A stretch of 60,186 nt of DNA, taken from assembly GCA_022795075.1 (NCBI GenBank), contig JAAWGB010000006.1:1-60186 (forward strand). The letters run 5' to 3'. Positions 18,122 to 27,641 of the stretch are shown one piece after another (within the stretch, counting starts at the first letter, position 1; the number at the start of each line of letters is the position of its first letter). The stretch comes from Clostridia bacterium (lineage in GTDB: Bacteria > Bacillota > Clostridia > TANB77 > CAG-508). The position numbers were made by a program, and so were the translations under genes. The notes below the pieces were generated by a model. That model did not search any database. It saw only the letters and a program-made list of their open reading frames with translations, and was not told the origin of the DNA.

Positions 18122-20524
18122 ATGAAAGCAAGTATAGAATGGTTAAAAGAATATAGTGATATAGAAGTAAATCCAATTGAATTAGGCGATATTTTAACAA
18201 TGACAGGTTCAAAAGTAGAAACCATAGACCAATTAGGAAATGATATTAAAAATGTAGTAGTTGGAAAAATTTTAGAAATCGAAAAACATCCAGATGCTGA
18301 CAAATTAGTAGTAACGAAAGTAGATGTAGGAAATGAAACACTACAAATTGTTACAGGAGCCAATAACATAAAAGTAGGAGATTTAGTACCAATTGCAAAA
18401 GATGGTTCCCAATTACCAAATGATGTAAAAATAAAAAAAGGAATGTTAAGAGGAATAGAATCTTGTGGAATGATGTGTTCAGTAGGAGAATTAAATCTTA
18501 CTGTAGCAGATTATCCAGGACAAATTGAACATGGCATTATGATATTAGACAAAAAATTAGAAAAAGATTTGGGAAAAGACATTGTAGAAGTTTTGAATTT
18601 AAAAGAAGATATTATCGATTTTGAAATAACGTCTAACCGACCAGACTGTTTTTCAATCGAAGGATTAGGAAGAGAAACAGCAGCTTCTTTGAACAAACCA
18701 TTTAAAAATCCAAGAAAAAACATAGATGAAAAACAAATAGAAACAAAATCAGAATTGGAAGGTTTAAAAGTAGATATTTTGGCACCTGATTTGTGTTACA
18801 GATATGTAGCAAGAATCGTAAAAAATGTAAAAATTGGACCATCACCAGATTGGATGGTAAGAAGGCTAAAAGCATGTGGTGTAAGAAGTATTAATAATAT
18901 TGTAGACATTACCAATTATGTTATGTTAGAAATGGGTCAACCGATGCATGCCTTTGATATAAATTCGATTGCTGGAAAACACATTGTTGTACGACGTGCT
19001 AAAAATGGAGAAAAAATTACAACTTTAGACGAACAAGAAAGAAAATTGGATGAAAATAATTTAGTCATAGCAGATGAGGAAAAAGCAGTAGCAATAGCAG
19101 GTGTTATGGGTGGTTTAAATTCAGAAATTGAAACTCATACAAAAACAGTAGTATTTGAATCAGCCGTATTTTATGGTGGAAGTGTTAGAAAAACAGCAAA
19201 AAAAGTAGGACTAAGAACCGAAAGTTCTTCACGTTTTGAAAAAGGACTATCAGCACAAAATGCCCTAAGAGCAGCAAATCGAGCAGTAGAACTAGTAGAA
19301 CAATTAGGAATTGGAGAAGTAGTAGAAGGTAAAATTGACGTTTATCCAACCAAACAAAAAATCAATGAAATTCCATTAGATGTAGCAAAAATAAATGGTT
19401 TATTAGGTACCAATTTAACCAAACAAGAAATGATAGATATATTGGAAAAATTAGAGATAAAAGTAAAAGATGACAAAGTAATTGCACCATATTTTAGAAT
19501 GGATTTAGAATTTGTGGCAGACATAGCAGAAGAAATTGGACGTTTTTATGGATATGATAAATTAGATACAACTTTAATGAAAGCAGACACAACATTAGGA
19601 ATTAGAAACAAAGAACAAAATATAGCAAAAAAAATAAAAGAAGTATTAGTAAATAGTGGACTTTCAGAAATTTATACCTATGGATTTGTAAGTACAAAAG
19701 ACTTAGAATTATCAAATATTAGCGAAGAAATCAAAAAATATGCAATTACCATACAAAATCCACTAAGTGACGAATACAAATTAATGAGACCAACAACCAT
19801 ACCAAGCATGATGCAAATTTTAGCAACCAATAACAATAAGAAAAATCAAGAAGTAAAATTATTTGACTTATCAAGAAATTATAAAAATAGTAAACAAGAA
19901 ATACAAAATGGAGAAGTTCCTTTGCAAGAAGAAATTTTAACAATTGGAATGTATGGGGAAGAAGTTGATTTTTATAGCCTAAAAGGATTACTAGAAAATA
20001 TATTAGAAGCAATTAATATTAACCATTATGAAGTAGAAAAAGAAATGGATAATCTTTCTTATCATCCTAGAAGATGTGCAAACTTAAAAATCGGAACAGA
20101 TAGTATTGCAACATTAGGGGAAGTACATCCAGAAGTGTTAGATAATTATGCTATTTCTAAAAGAGCTTATTTAGCAGAAGTAAATATTACCAAACTTGTA
20201 AAATATGCAAAAGCTGTTAAAAAATATGTAGAAGTACCTAAATTCCCAGCAGTAGAAAGAGATATTGCGGTCATAGTAGAAGAAAGTATAGAAGTTGGAC
20301 AAATTGAAAAAATTATCACAAAAAAAGCTAAAAAATTACTAGAAGGGATGCAATTATTTGATATTTATAGAAATGAAAAATTAGGAGAAAATAAGAAAAG
20401 TGTTGCCTATTCCTTAATTTTTAGAGATAAAAATAAAACTTTAAGTGATGAAGAAATCAATGAAAAGATGCAAGAAATTGTTTCAGAATTAGAAAAACAA
20501 TTAGGAGCAGAACTAAGAAAATAA
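18122..20524 (+). CDS. pheT: Phenylalanyl-tRNA synthetase beta subunit
   Basis: PheT binds tRNA and edits mischarged Tyr-tRNA-Phe. The 800-residue protein has the N-terminal tRNA-binding OB domain (VVVGKILEIEKHPDADKL, QIVTGANNI), the B3/B4 editing region (YVMLEMGQPMHAFD), the B5 domain, the catalytic-like core and the C-terminal FDX anticodon-binding domain (VEVPKFPAVERDIAVIV). Length is standard. A factor-independent terminator follows, ending the T-box operon. Confidence 0.97.
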   Translation: MKASIEWLKEYSDIEVNPIELGDILTMTGSKVETIDQLGNDIKNVVVGKILEIEKHPDADKLVVTKVDVGNETLQIVTGANNIKVGDLVPIAKDGSQLPNDVKIKKGMLRGIESCGMMCSVGELNLTVADYPGQIEHGIMILDKKLEKDLGKDIVEVLNLKEDIIDFEITSNRPDCFSIEGLGRETAASLNKPFKNPRKNIDEKQIETKSELEGLKVDILAPDLCYRYVARIVKNVKIGPSPDWMVRRLKACGVRSINNIVDITNYVMLEMGQPMHAFDINSIAGKHIVVRRAKNGEKITTLDEQERKLDENNLVIADEEKAVAIAGVMGGLNSEIETHTKTVVFESAVFYGGSVRKTAKKVGLRTESSSRFEKGLSAQNALRAANRAVELVEQLGIGEVVEGKIDVYPTKQKINEIPLDVAKINGLLGTNLTKQEMIDILEKLEIKVKDDKVIAPYFRMDLEFVADIAEEIGRFYGYDKLDTTLMKADTTLGIRNKEQNIAKKIKEVLVNSGLSEIYTYGFVSTKDLELSNISEEIKKYAITIQNPLSDEYKLMRPTTIPSMMQILATNNNKKNQEVKLFDLSRNYKNSKQEIQNGEVPLQEEILTIGMYGEEVDFYSLKGLLENILEAININHYEVEKEMDNLSYHPRRCANLKIGTDSIATLGEVHPEVLDNYAISKRAYLAEVNITKLVKYAKAVKKYVEVPKFPAVERDIAVIVEESIEVGQIEKIITKKAKKLLEGMQLFDIYRNEKLGENKKSVAYSLIFRDKNKTLSDEEINEKMQEIVSELEKQLGAELRK

Positions 20525-20528
20525 ACAA

Positions 20529-20559
20529 TAAAAAAGCCTTGTAAATAACAGGCTTTTTT
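20529..20559 (+). terminator. Terminator after pheT
   Basis: A stem AAAAAAGCCTTG / CAGGCTTTTTT is followed directly by T residues. Confidence 0.8.
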
Positions 20560-20581
20560 GCATTTACTAGTTACCATTTAA

Positions 20582-20807
20582 AAGTTTTCTAGCAAATCAT
20601 GTGTAAAATAATTATATTATAAATTGATGAAAATTTGAATGTAACTGAAATAGTATTATAAATTCTTAAAATAAAACCGTAAAGGGTCCTGTTTTCGGGT
20701 ATAGTTACGGTTTTATTTTTAGAATTTGTTATACGTATGGAAGGCAACCGAAGAATTTGAGTCAATTTATAATATAATTATTTTACACATGATTTGCTAG
20801 AAAACTT
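20582..20807. repeat. Palindromic element copy D, 46-bp perfect outer arms
   Basis: AAGTTTTCTAGCAAATCATG and the rest of the left arm (20582-20627) are exactly complementary to the right arm (20762-20807). The family core lies in reverse orientation (GGGTCCTGTTTTCGGGTA) inside the stem AAAACCGTAA / TTACGGTTTT. The central module is nearly identical to that of copy E, yet the outer arms are unrelated to it. Confidence 0.9.
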
Positions 20808-20939
20808 ATATCAATCATCCTTTTGAAATATGACAAATATATTAAAATTTCATTACAAAACAAATAAAATGTAGACATTCCTAGAAAAAAGTATTATGAT
20901 AAAAACATAAAATGAAAAAACACAAAGGAGGAAACAAAA

Positions 20940-21062
20940 ATGGAAGAACAAGTAGGAAAAAAAAGATTATCACCAGAAGCAACCATATTATTAACAATAG
21001 GAGGATTTGCACTTGCAATTATATTATACAGAATTTTATATTTTTGTATTGCAGGTCGTTAA
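20940..21062 (+). CDS. Small single-span membrane protein (40 aa)
   Basis: The ORF has an AAAGGAGG site 7 bases before the ATG and encodes MEEQVGKKRLSPEATILLT followed by a hydrophobic helix and a short CIAGR end. I do not recognise it. It is flanked by a repeat element and its own terminator, so it forms an independent small transcription unit. A -10-like TATGAT with an upstream TAGACA lies just before it. Confidence 0.55.
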   Translation: MEEQVGKKRLSPEATILLTIGGFALAIILYRILYFCIAGR

Positions 21063-21071
21063 TTAAAAAAT

Positions 21072-21146
21072 AACCTGTACATGCTAATAGCTATCTTTAT
21101 AAAATATATTTGGATAACTAGTATTAAAGTATGTACAGGTTTTTTG
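21072..21146 (+). terminator. Long-looped terminator hairpin
   Basis: AACCTGTACAT pairs with ATGTACAGGTT, followed by a T run. The 50-base interior itself folds, with CTAATAG opposite a CTAGTATTA segment. Confidence 0.65.
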
Positions 21147-21166
21147 TAGCGTAAAAGGAGAATAAG

Positions 21167-23431
21167 ATGAAACAAATAAAAAAAATAGGAATCATAGCCA
21201 TATTATTTATGCTATTATTTTTAAGCAGACAAGAAATTTTAGCCAATAGTTTAACACAAAATTTAATTAGAAGAGAATACACAAAAGAATATAAAGAATA
21301 TTTACAACTAACCGAAGAAGAAAGACAAAAAGTATTACCACCAAGAATGTTTGAAGTAGAAGAATCAACAAAAGAAATTAAAAATCCATTAAGATTAGCT
21401 AGAAGTGTTGGAAATGCTTTAACACCAAAATTTTCATTAAAAGATGTAATTGGAGAAAATGTAGTAGCTAAAAATCAAGGAGTGACCAATTCTTGTTGGT
21501 GTTTTGCTACCATGTCTTCATTAGAAACTAATTTAGCTTTAACAGAAGATAAAGAAAAAGTATATGACTTCTCAGAAAAACACATGAATTATGCTACTAG
21601 TCAAAGTTTCTTAAATGATGCTAAAAATGAAAAAGGATTTAATAGACAAGTAAAAGACGGAGGGAATTGGTGGAGTGTAGTTCCTTATTTAACAAATGGA
21701 GCAGGAGCCATTAAGGAAAGTGATATGCCATTTGAAAATAATGAAGACAATATTGATATTAGTACCATTCAAAACAAAGAAGTAGTTAGTCAAGTATATG
21801 ATACAAAAACATTTCCTTCTTATGAAGTAACACAAGTAACACAAGAAATTAAACAAACAATAAAAGATCATATAAAAACCTATGGTTCAGTTTTTGCACA
21901 AATACATGGAGCCAATATTTTGTCAGATTATTACAATCAAGAAACAGGAGCAATCTATTGTGATAATAAAGAAAATTGTCCAACCGATCATGCTATATCG
22001 ATTATTGGCTGGGATGATGATTATGCGATTGAAAATTTTAATCAAAAGCATCAACCTAAAAACAAAGGAGCTTGGATAATTAGAAATTCTTGGGGCGAAC
22101 AAGTAGGAAAACAAGGATTGATGTATATCTCTTATGAAGATATAAATATCTATACCAATATGAATGGAATAGTGAAAGCATCTAGTAGTAAAAATTACGA
22201 AAATATATATCAATATGATGATTTTGGAGCATCACAAGTATTAACTGTACAATCTTCAAAAATTTATATTGCTAATTTGTTTGATAAAAAGACGCAAGGA
22301 AAAGAATATCTAACACAAGTAGCCATCGATGTACCAGATAAAAGTACTTGCAAAGTATTTATTAATCCTAAAAATGACAATAAAGCAAAAAGTAATTTAC
22401 AACCAATTACATTAAAAGAGGGGGATACGAAAACAATTGAAGCTGGTTATCATACCTTAGAATTTGCAAAAGCAATTGAAATAACTGGAAATCAATTCGT
22501 AGTTGTAATAGAAATACAAGGAACAAGAGAAAATCAAACATCCTTTTCGACAGAAGCAAAATTATCAGATTCTAAAAATGAAGAAATGAAAAAGATTACA
22601 ATATTTGATAATGTAAAAGTAGAAAGTGGAAAATGTTTCTATACAGATGCAAAAATGATTGAAAGTAATGTATGGCAAGATTTATCAAAATTTAGTAGTG
22701 AAAGTAATCAAATATTAAATTCAGATACTACCATTAAAGCTTTTACTGTATCAAAATCAGATAATGTACAAGAAAATCCAAGTGAAGAAGAAACACCAAA
22801 AGATGAACAAAAAGGTCAAAATTCAAATTTTGATTATGCCAAAAGTGAACTTAAAAAAGTAAAAATAGATACTTCAACACAATCAGCAACCATGGAAATA
22901 GAAGTAAATGGCGTTATCAGAAATGAAAAACAAGAAGATTGTGAATATTATTACTATTTAGCACCAAATAAAACTCAACAAAATATACAAAATTGGACCA
23001 AAATAACAGAAAAACAAAATGATAGGAATAAATTATCATTTACAATAGATTTAAAAGATTTACAAAGTGATTTTGAAAACTATCAAGATCTTTATGAAAC
23101 TGAAAATGTATATTTGTATATAAAAGAGATTGCAAAAGATGGAGAAAGTGAGTCTGTTAAAATTTCAGATCCAATGTTATTAGAACCAAAAGATGATACA
23201 GAAATTTATATTGATAATGTAAAAATTGATTTTTCAAATTCTGGCAATATAGAAAATAAACCTTTCGATAATTCAATTACTTCATCTACAAAGGATGATA
23301 CTGTGGCTAAAAAGATATTACCAAATACTGGTATGCAAACGTTATTCATTTTTATGGTGATGTTAGCAATTATTGGAGTAGGTGTTTATAAATATATGAG
23401 ATATAAAAATTTAAGTAAATATATTAAATAG
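21167..23431 (+). CDS. Secreted, sortase-anchored papain-like cysteine protease
   Basis: This 754-residue protein carries an N-terminal signal peptide (about residues 1-26). Its C1 peptidase domain contains the catalytic Cys110 in NQGVTNSCWCF, the His in DHAISIIGWDDD and the Asn in IIRNSWGE. A beta-rich domain follows (about residues 350-540, resembling the lectin-like domain of such proteases), then a polar region. It ends with the sortase signal LPNTG (718-722), a membrane helix and basic residues. It should be covalently attached to the cell wall and act on proteins outside the cell. No sortase gene is in the window. Confidence 0.88.
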   Translation: MKQIKKIGIIAILFMLLFLSRQEILANSLTQNLIRREYTKEYKEYLQLTEEERQKVLPPRMFEVEESTKEIKNPLRLARSVGNALTPKFSLKDVIGENVVAKNQGVTNSCWCFATMSSLETNLALTEDKEKVYDFSEKHMNYATSQSFLNDAKNEKGFNRQVKDGGNWWSVVPYLTNGAGAIKESDMPFENNEDNIDISTIQNKEVVSQVYDTKTFPSYEVTQVTQEIKQTIKDHIKTYGSVFAQIHGANILSDYYNQETGAIYCDNKENCPTDHAISIIGWDDDYAIENFNQKHQPKNKGAWIIRNSWGEQVGKQGLMYISYEDINIYTNMNGIVKASSSKNYENIYQYDDFGASQVLTVQSSKIYIANLFDKKTQGKEYLTQVAIDVPDKSTCKVFINPKNDNKAKSNLQPITLKEGDTKTIEAGYHTLEFAKAIEITGNQFVVVIEIQGTRENQTSFSTEAKLSDSKNEEMKKITIFDNVKVESGKCFYTDAKMIESNVWQDLSKFSSESNQILNSDTTIKAFTVSKSDNVQENPSEEETPKDEQKGQNSNFDYAKSELKKVKIDTSTQSATMEIEVNGVIRNEKQEDCEYYYYLAPNKTQQNIQNWTKITEKQNDRNKLSFTIDLKDLQSDFENYQDLYETENVYLYIKEIAKDGESESVKISDPMLLEPKDDTEIYIDNVKIDFSNSGNIENKPFDNSITSSTKDDTVAKKILPNTGMQTLFIFMVMLAIIGVGVYKYMRYKNLSKYIK

Positions 23432-23462
23432 TTAATTTTGCAAGAAAATAAAAAATGCTTAA

Positions 23463-23727
23463 AAAAGTGATTCTTAAAGCTAATGAGACTCCACTTAGGA
23501 AGTAGCATCATAATAATATAAATATAGATGAAAACTCTCGGTTTCCTTACATACGTATAACAAATTCTAAAAATAAAACCGTAACTATACCCGAAGACAG
23601 GACCCTTTACGGTTTTATTTTAAGAATTTATAATACTATTTCAGTCACATTCGAGTTTTCATCTATATTTATATTATTATGATGCTACTTCCTAAGTGGA
23701 GTCTCATTAGCTTTAAGAATCACTTTT
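23463..23727. repeat. Palindromic element copy E, 75-bp perfect outer arms
   Basis: The left arm (23463-23537) is exactly complementary over 75 bases to the right arm (23653-23727). Between them lie TCGGTTTCCTTACATACGTA, the inner stem AAAACCGTAA / TTACGGTTTT around TACCCGAAGACAGGACCC, and TTTCAGTCACATTC. This is the longest and cleanest copy. It fills most of the 445-base gap between the protease gene and ylxM. Confidence 0.92.
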
Positions 23728-23876
23728 GGGGCATTTTACTAGCATAAATTTGATGGATTTTCAGTAAACGGTAACGATTTTATTGCAAAAATTCGTAAAA
23801 CCCTTGACAAAATCCAAAAAAAGATGTAAAGTATAATAGCATTACAAAAAACCTTTAATTGAAATGAGGTAGTAAC

Positions 23877-24224
23877 ATGGAAAAAAACGTTGAAATTAGT
23901 ATGTTAAATCAAATATATGGAAAGTTATTAACACCAAAACAATATGAAATCATAGAAGATTACTACAATCATGACTTGTCCTTATCAGAAATTGCACAAA
24001 ACAATGAAATCACAAGACAAGCTGTAAGAGATATTTTAATAAAAGGTGAAAAAAAACTTTATGAATATGAACAAAAACTAAAAACAAAGGAAAAAGAATT
24101 AAAAAGACAAAAAGAATTAGAAAAAATTTTAGTGACCCTAACACAAATTCAGAAAAATGAAGCAAATCAAGAAATAGGTAACCAATTAAAAACAATAAAA
24201 AAAGAATTAAAAAAATGGATGTAA
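23877..24224 (+). CDS. ylxM: YlxM-type helix-turn-helix protein of the SRP operon
   Basis: This 115-residue protein has a sigma-factor-like HTH (LTPKQYEIIEDYYNHDLS, SLSEIAQNNEITRQAVRDIL) and a charged coiled-coil tail, as in the YlxM/p13 family. Such genes sit directly upstream of ffh, as here with 35 bases between. The family is thought to modulate SRP function. Confidence 0.9.
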   Translation: MEKNVEISMLNQIYGKLLTPKQYEIIEDYYNHDLSLSEIAQNNEITRQAVRDILIKGEKKLYEYEQKLKTKEKELKRQKELEKILVTLTQIQKNEANQEIGNQLKTIKKELKKWM

Positions 24225-24259
24225 ACGATTATAAGTAAACAAGGAAGGAAAGTGATAAA

Positions 24260-25613
24260 ATGGCTTTTGAAGGATTATCTTCTAGATTACAAGAAATAAC
24301 TAGAAAAATCAGAGGGAAAGCAAGAATAACAGAATCTGACTTAAAAGAAATGTTAAGAGAAGTAAAACTTGCCCTTTTAGAAGCAGATGTTAACTATAAA
24401 ATTGTAAAAGATTTTATAGTAACCATTCAAGAAAAAGCCTTAGGTCAAGATGTACTAAAATCACTAACACCAGGACAACAAGTTATTAAAATCGTAAAAG
24501 ACGAATTAGTAGAATTGCTTCGGAGGAACAGAAAGTAAAATCAATTTTACACCCAATCCGCCAACCATTATCATGTTAGTAGGGTTGCAAGGGTCAGGAA
24601 AAACAACAACAGCTGGAAAGCTTGCGAATCTATTAAGAAAACAAGGAAAAAATCCTTTGTTAGTAGCTTGTGACATATACCGACCAGCAGCAATTAAGCA
24701 ATTGCAAGTAGTAGGAAAACAATTAAATATACCAGTATTTGCGAATGAAACTTCAAAAGATGTTGTTCACATTGCCAAACAAGCCATATCAACAGCCATT
24801 TCAAAACTAAATGATGTTATTATTTTAGATACAGCAGGGCGTTTACATATTGATGAAGCTTTAATGGAAGAATTAAAAAACGTAAAAACCCATACCAAAC
24901 CACATGAAATTTTGCTAGTGGTAGATAGTATGACAGGTCAAGATGCTGTAAATGTAGCAGAAAAATTTAATGAAACCTTAGGAATAGATGGCGTAGTATT
25001 AACTAAATTAGATGGTGATACAAGAGGAGGAGCTGCCTTATCTGTCAAAAAAGTAACCAATAGACCAATTAAATTTGCAGCAACAGGTGAAAAATTAAGC
25101 GACATTGAAATCTTTCATCCAGACAGAATGGCAAGTCGAATTTTAGGAATGGGAGATATCTTATCTGTTATAGAAAAAGCAGAAGAGGCATTTGATTTAG
25201 AAGAGGCAGAAAAATTAGAAAAACAATTCAAGAAAAAAGAATTAGATTTAGACGATTATTTAGCCCAACTAAGGCAAGTCAAAAAAATGGGATCATTTTC
25301 ATCATTATTAAAAATGATACCAGGAATGAATCAAATTAAAGACTTAAAAGTAGATGACAAAGAATTTGAAAAAATAGAAGCCATTATCTGTTCTATGACC
25401 AAACAAGAAAAAAGAGACACAAAAATACTAAATGCCAGCCGTAGACAGCGTATTGCCAAGGGAAGTGGAACAACGGTACAAGACATTAATAAATTTATAA
25501 AATCCTTTGAAATGACACAAAAAATGATGAAACAAATCAAAAACAATAAAGGCGGTATGAAAAAACTGATGAATGGAATTGACGAAAATGCCTTGAAAAA
25601 TTTTAAATTTTAA
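24260..25613 (+). CDS. ffh: Signal recognition particle protein Ffh, read through a +1 shift at CGG 24521
   Basis: Ffh is the GTPase of the signal recognition particle and is normally single-copy and essential. The first frame ends in RRNRK-stop soon after EFVELL-type sequence (here ELVELL). The next frame, starting one base later, gives GGTESKINFTPNPPTIIML, then the P-loop GLQGSGKTT, DTAGR, TKLDGD and the M domain with the signal-peptide-binding SLLKMIPGMN. Joining 24260-24520 to 24522-25613 gives 450 residues, the normal length. The break lies exactly at an in-frame CGG, and the Gly read from the shifted GGA is where Ffh proteins usually have Gly. No second ffh is in the window. Confidence 0.92.
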
Positions 25614-25752
25614 TATGTTATTAAATTTTTAAGTTAACCGTTTGAATAAAATGCCCAAATAATAGGATAAAAAAGTTAATAGTATTTTAAATTGAGCGGA
25701 TAACTTATATAAAATTTAGATAGATAGGAAAAAAATGTGGAGGTGAAGAAAA

Positions 25753-25983
25753 ATGGTAAAAATCAGATTACAAAGACAAGGAAAGAAAAGAGCACCATTT
25801 TATCATATCGTAGTAGCAGACTCAAGAAGTCCAAGAGATGGTAAAATAATCGAACAATTAGGAACTTATGATCCAATGACAGAACCAGCAACAATTTGTT
25901 TAGACAAAGAAAAAGTTGAAAAATGGATTAAAAACGGTGCAAAACCAACAGACACAGTAAAAGCATTAATTGAAAAAGCATAA
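25753..25983 (+). CDS. rpsP: 30S ribosomal protein S16
   Basis: This 76-residue basic protein of the small subunit begins [20 protein letters not shown] and has the S16 pattern [21 protein letters not shown]. It lies in the usual ffh-rpsP-khpA-rimM-trmD-rplS order, with a GTGGAGGTGAAG binding region upstream. Confidence 0.97.
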   Translation: MVKIRLQRQGKKRAPFYHIVVADSRSPRDGKIIEQLGTYDPMTEPATICLDKEKVEKWIKNGAKPTDTVKALIEKA

Positions 25984-26071
25984 ATGGTTTTTTATGTGTT
26001 ATCGGTACAAATAAGTACCAAGATACTTTAGATAAAAGAAATATTTTTCGAAATGGAGGAACTAAAAAAAG

Positions 26072-26302
26072 ATGAAAGATATCTTGGAAATAATTATTTT
26101 AAACTTAGTAGATAATAAAGAACAAGTCGAAATTAAAGAATTAGAGGGAGAAAAATCAGTCGTATTTGAAGTAAAAGTAGCACAAGAAGATATGGGAAAA
26201 ATAATAGGAAAGCAAGGAAGACTTGCTAAATCTATTAGAGCCGTTATGAAAGCAGTAGCAGCCAAAGAACAAAAAAGAGTTTCGGTAGAATTTATTGGAT
26301 AA
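26072..26302 (+). CDS. khpA: KhpA-type KH-domain RNA-binding protein
   Basis: This 76-residue protein has a single KH domain with GKIIGKQGRLAKSIR as its RNA-binding GxxG loop (the loop is GKQG). In Gram-positive bacteria it is encoded between rpsP and rimM and affects cell envelope and RNA processes. A GGAGG site precedes the ATG. Confidence 0.93.
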   Translation: MKDILEIIILNLVDNKEQVEIKELEGEKSVVFEVKVAQEDMGKIIGKQGRLAKSIRAVMKAVAAKEQKRVSVEFIG

Positions 26303-26317
26303 TGGAGTTTATAAAAT

Positions 26318-26824
26318 ATGACAAAGTATCTTGAAATAGGTCAAATAGTCAATACATTTGGAATCAAAGGAATGGTAAAAATCAAACCTTTTACAGATGA
26401 TATTAGAAGATTTGACAAATTAGAAACCATATATATTGAAAACAAAAAAGGTAGAAAAGAATATAAAATCGAAGAAGTAAAATATCATAAAAATATGGTA
26501 TTGATGAAACTAGAAGGCATCCAAACAGTAGAACAAGCAGATTTATTACGTCAAAGCTACTTATTGGTAGACCGAGACAAAGAAGAACCTTTAGAAGAAG
26601 GTGTTTACTATATAGTAGACTTGATAGGTTTAGAAGTTTACACAGATGAGCGACAGTTATTAGGAAAAGTAGATGATATTTTTAATACTGGTAGTAATGA
26701 TGTATATGTGGTAAAAGATGAAAAAGGAAAACAAGTTCTTTTTCCAGGAACATCAGAAGTTTTAAAAGAAGTAGATTTGGAAAAAGGAAAAATAACCATT
26801 CATCTAATACCAGGTTTGATGTAA
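26318..26824 (+). CDS. rimM: 16S rRNA processing protein RimM
   Basis: RimM helps mature the 3' domain of the 30S subunit and binds S19. The 168-residue protein starts EIGQIVNTFGIKGMVKIKPF, a RimM N-terminal signature, and has a PRC-barrel C-terminal half (YYIVDLIGLEVYTDERQ, VLFPGTSEVLKEVD). Confidence 0.95.
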   Translation: MTKYLEIGQIVNTFGIKGMVKIKPFTDDIRRFDKLETIYIENKKGRKEYKIEEVKYHKNMVLMKLEGIQTVEQADLLRQSYLLVDRDKEEPLEEGVYYIVDLIGLEVYTDERQLLGKVDDIFNTGSNDVYVVKDEKGKQVLFPGTSEVLKEVDLEKGKITIHLIPGLM

Positions 26825-26915
26825 GACAAAAATAGACTAAAAGCAATCTTTTTTTAGAATAGTTAAAAATTATCTTTCCAAATAAAGCAATAAAAGGGAA
26901 TAAGAAAGGACGATT

Positions 26916-27584
26916 ATGAAATTTGATGTTTTGACTCTTTTTCCAGAAATGTTTGAACCACTAAAAACAAGTATCATTGGAAAAGCCATAGAAAAAAAGC
27001 TAATTAATATGAATATTGTTAATATTAGAGATTTTTCAGAAGACAAACACAAGAAAGTAGATGATACACCGTATGGTGGAGGAGCAGGAATGATAATGCG
27101 AGCAGATGTAGTAGATAAAGCTTATCAATCTGTAAAAAAAGAAAACGCAAAAGTTATTTATATGTCACCACAGGGAAAGAAATTAAACCAAAAAATGGTC
27201 GAAAAATTAAGCAAAGAAAGTCATCTTATTATACTATGTGGACATTATGAAGGAATTGACCAAAGAATTATTGATAAGATTGTGGATGAAGAAGTATCCA
27301 TAGGAGACTATATATTAACTGGTGGAGAAATTCCAGCTATGGTACTAATAGACAGTGTAAGTAGATATGTAGAAGGTGTTTTAAAACAAGATTCGATACA
27401 AGAAGAAAGTTTTTCAAACGGTTTACTAGAATATCCACAGTATACTAGACCAGAAGTATTTGAAGGAAAAGCAGTTCCAAAAATATTGTTATCTGGGCAT
27501 CATGAAAATATAGCAAGATGGCGTAAAGAAAAATCAATTGAAATGACTAAAAAGAAAAGACCAGATTTATTAGAAAATAATTAG
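26916..27584 (+). CDS. trmD: tRNA (guanine37-N1)-methyltransferase TrmD
   Basis: TrmD methylates G37 of tRNAs that read CNN and GNN-type codons and prevents +1 frameshifting. The 222-residue protein has the knot-fold motifs DDTPYGGGAGMIMR, MSPQGKKLNQ, LCGHYEGIDQRI and SIGDYILTGGE. Loss of TrmD activity promotes +1 slippage in other bacteria, which is relevant to the CGG observation, but the motifs look intact here. Confidence 0.96.
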   Translation: MKFDVLTLFPEMFEPLKTSIIGKAIEKKLINMNIVNIRDFSEDKHKKVDDTPYGGGAGMIMRADVVDKAYQSVKKENAKVIYMSPQGKKLNQKMVEKLSKESHLIILCGHYEGIDQRIIDKIVDEEVSIGDYILTGGEIPAMVLIDSVSRYVEGVLKQDSIQEESFSNGLLEYPQYTRPEVFEGKAVPKILLSGHHENIARWRKEKSIEMTKKKRPDLLENN

Positions 27585-27641
27585 GAAACGAAGTGCTAGG
27601 CAAAGCACCGCTCGTAAATTAAAAGAAGGAGGGAATTCTAA

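Noticed and set aside
23817..23845. Promoter TTGACA...TATAAT before ylxM
   Set aside because: The spacer is about 22 bases, too long for a standard sigma-A promoter.
24521..24523. CGG reassigned to another single amino acid (as proposed for Gly, Gln or Trp in some bacteria)
   Set aside because: Reassignment would keep the frame, but in every case the frame changes by one base after CGG.
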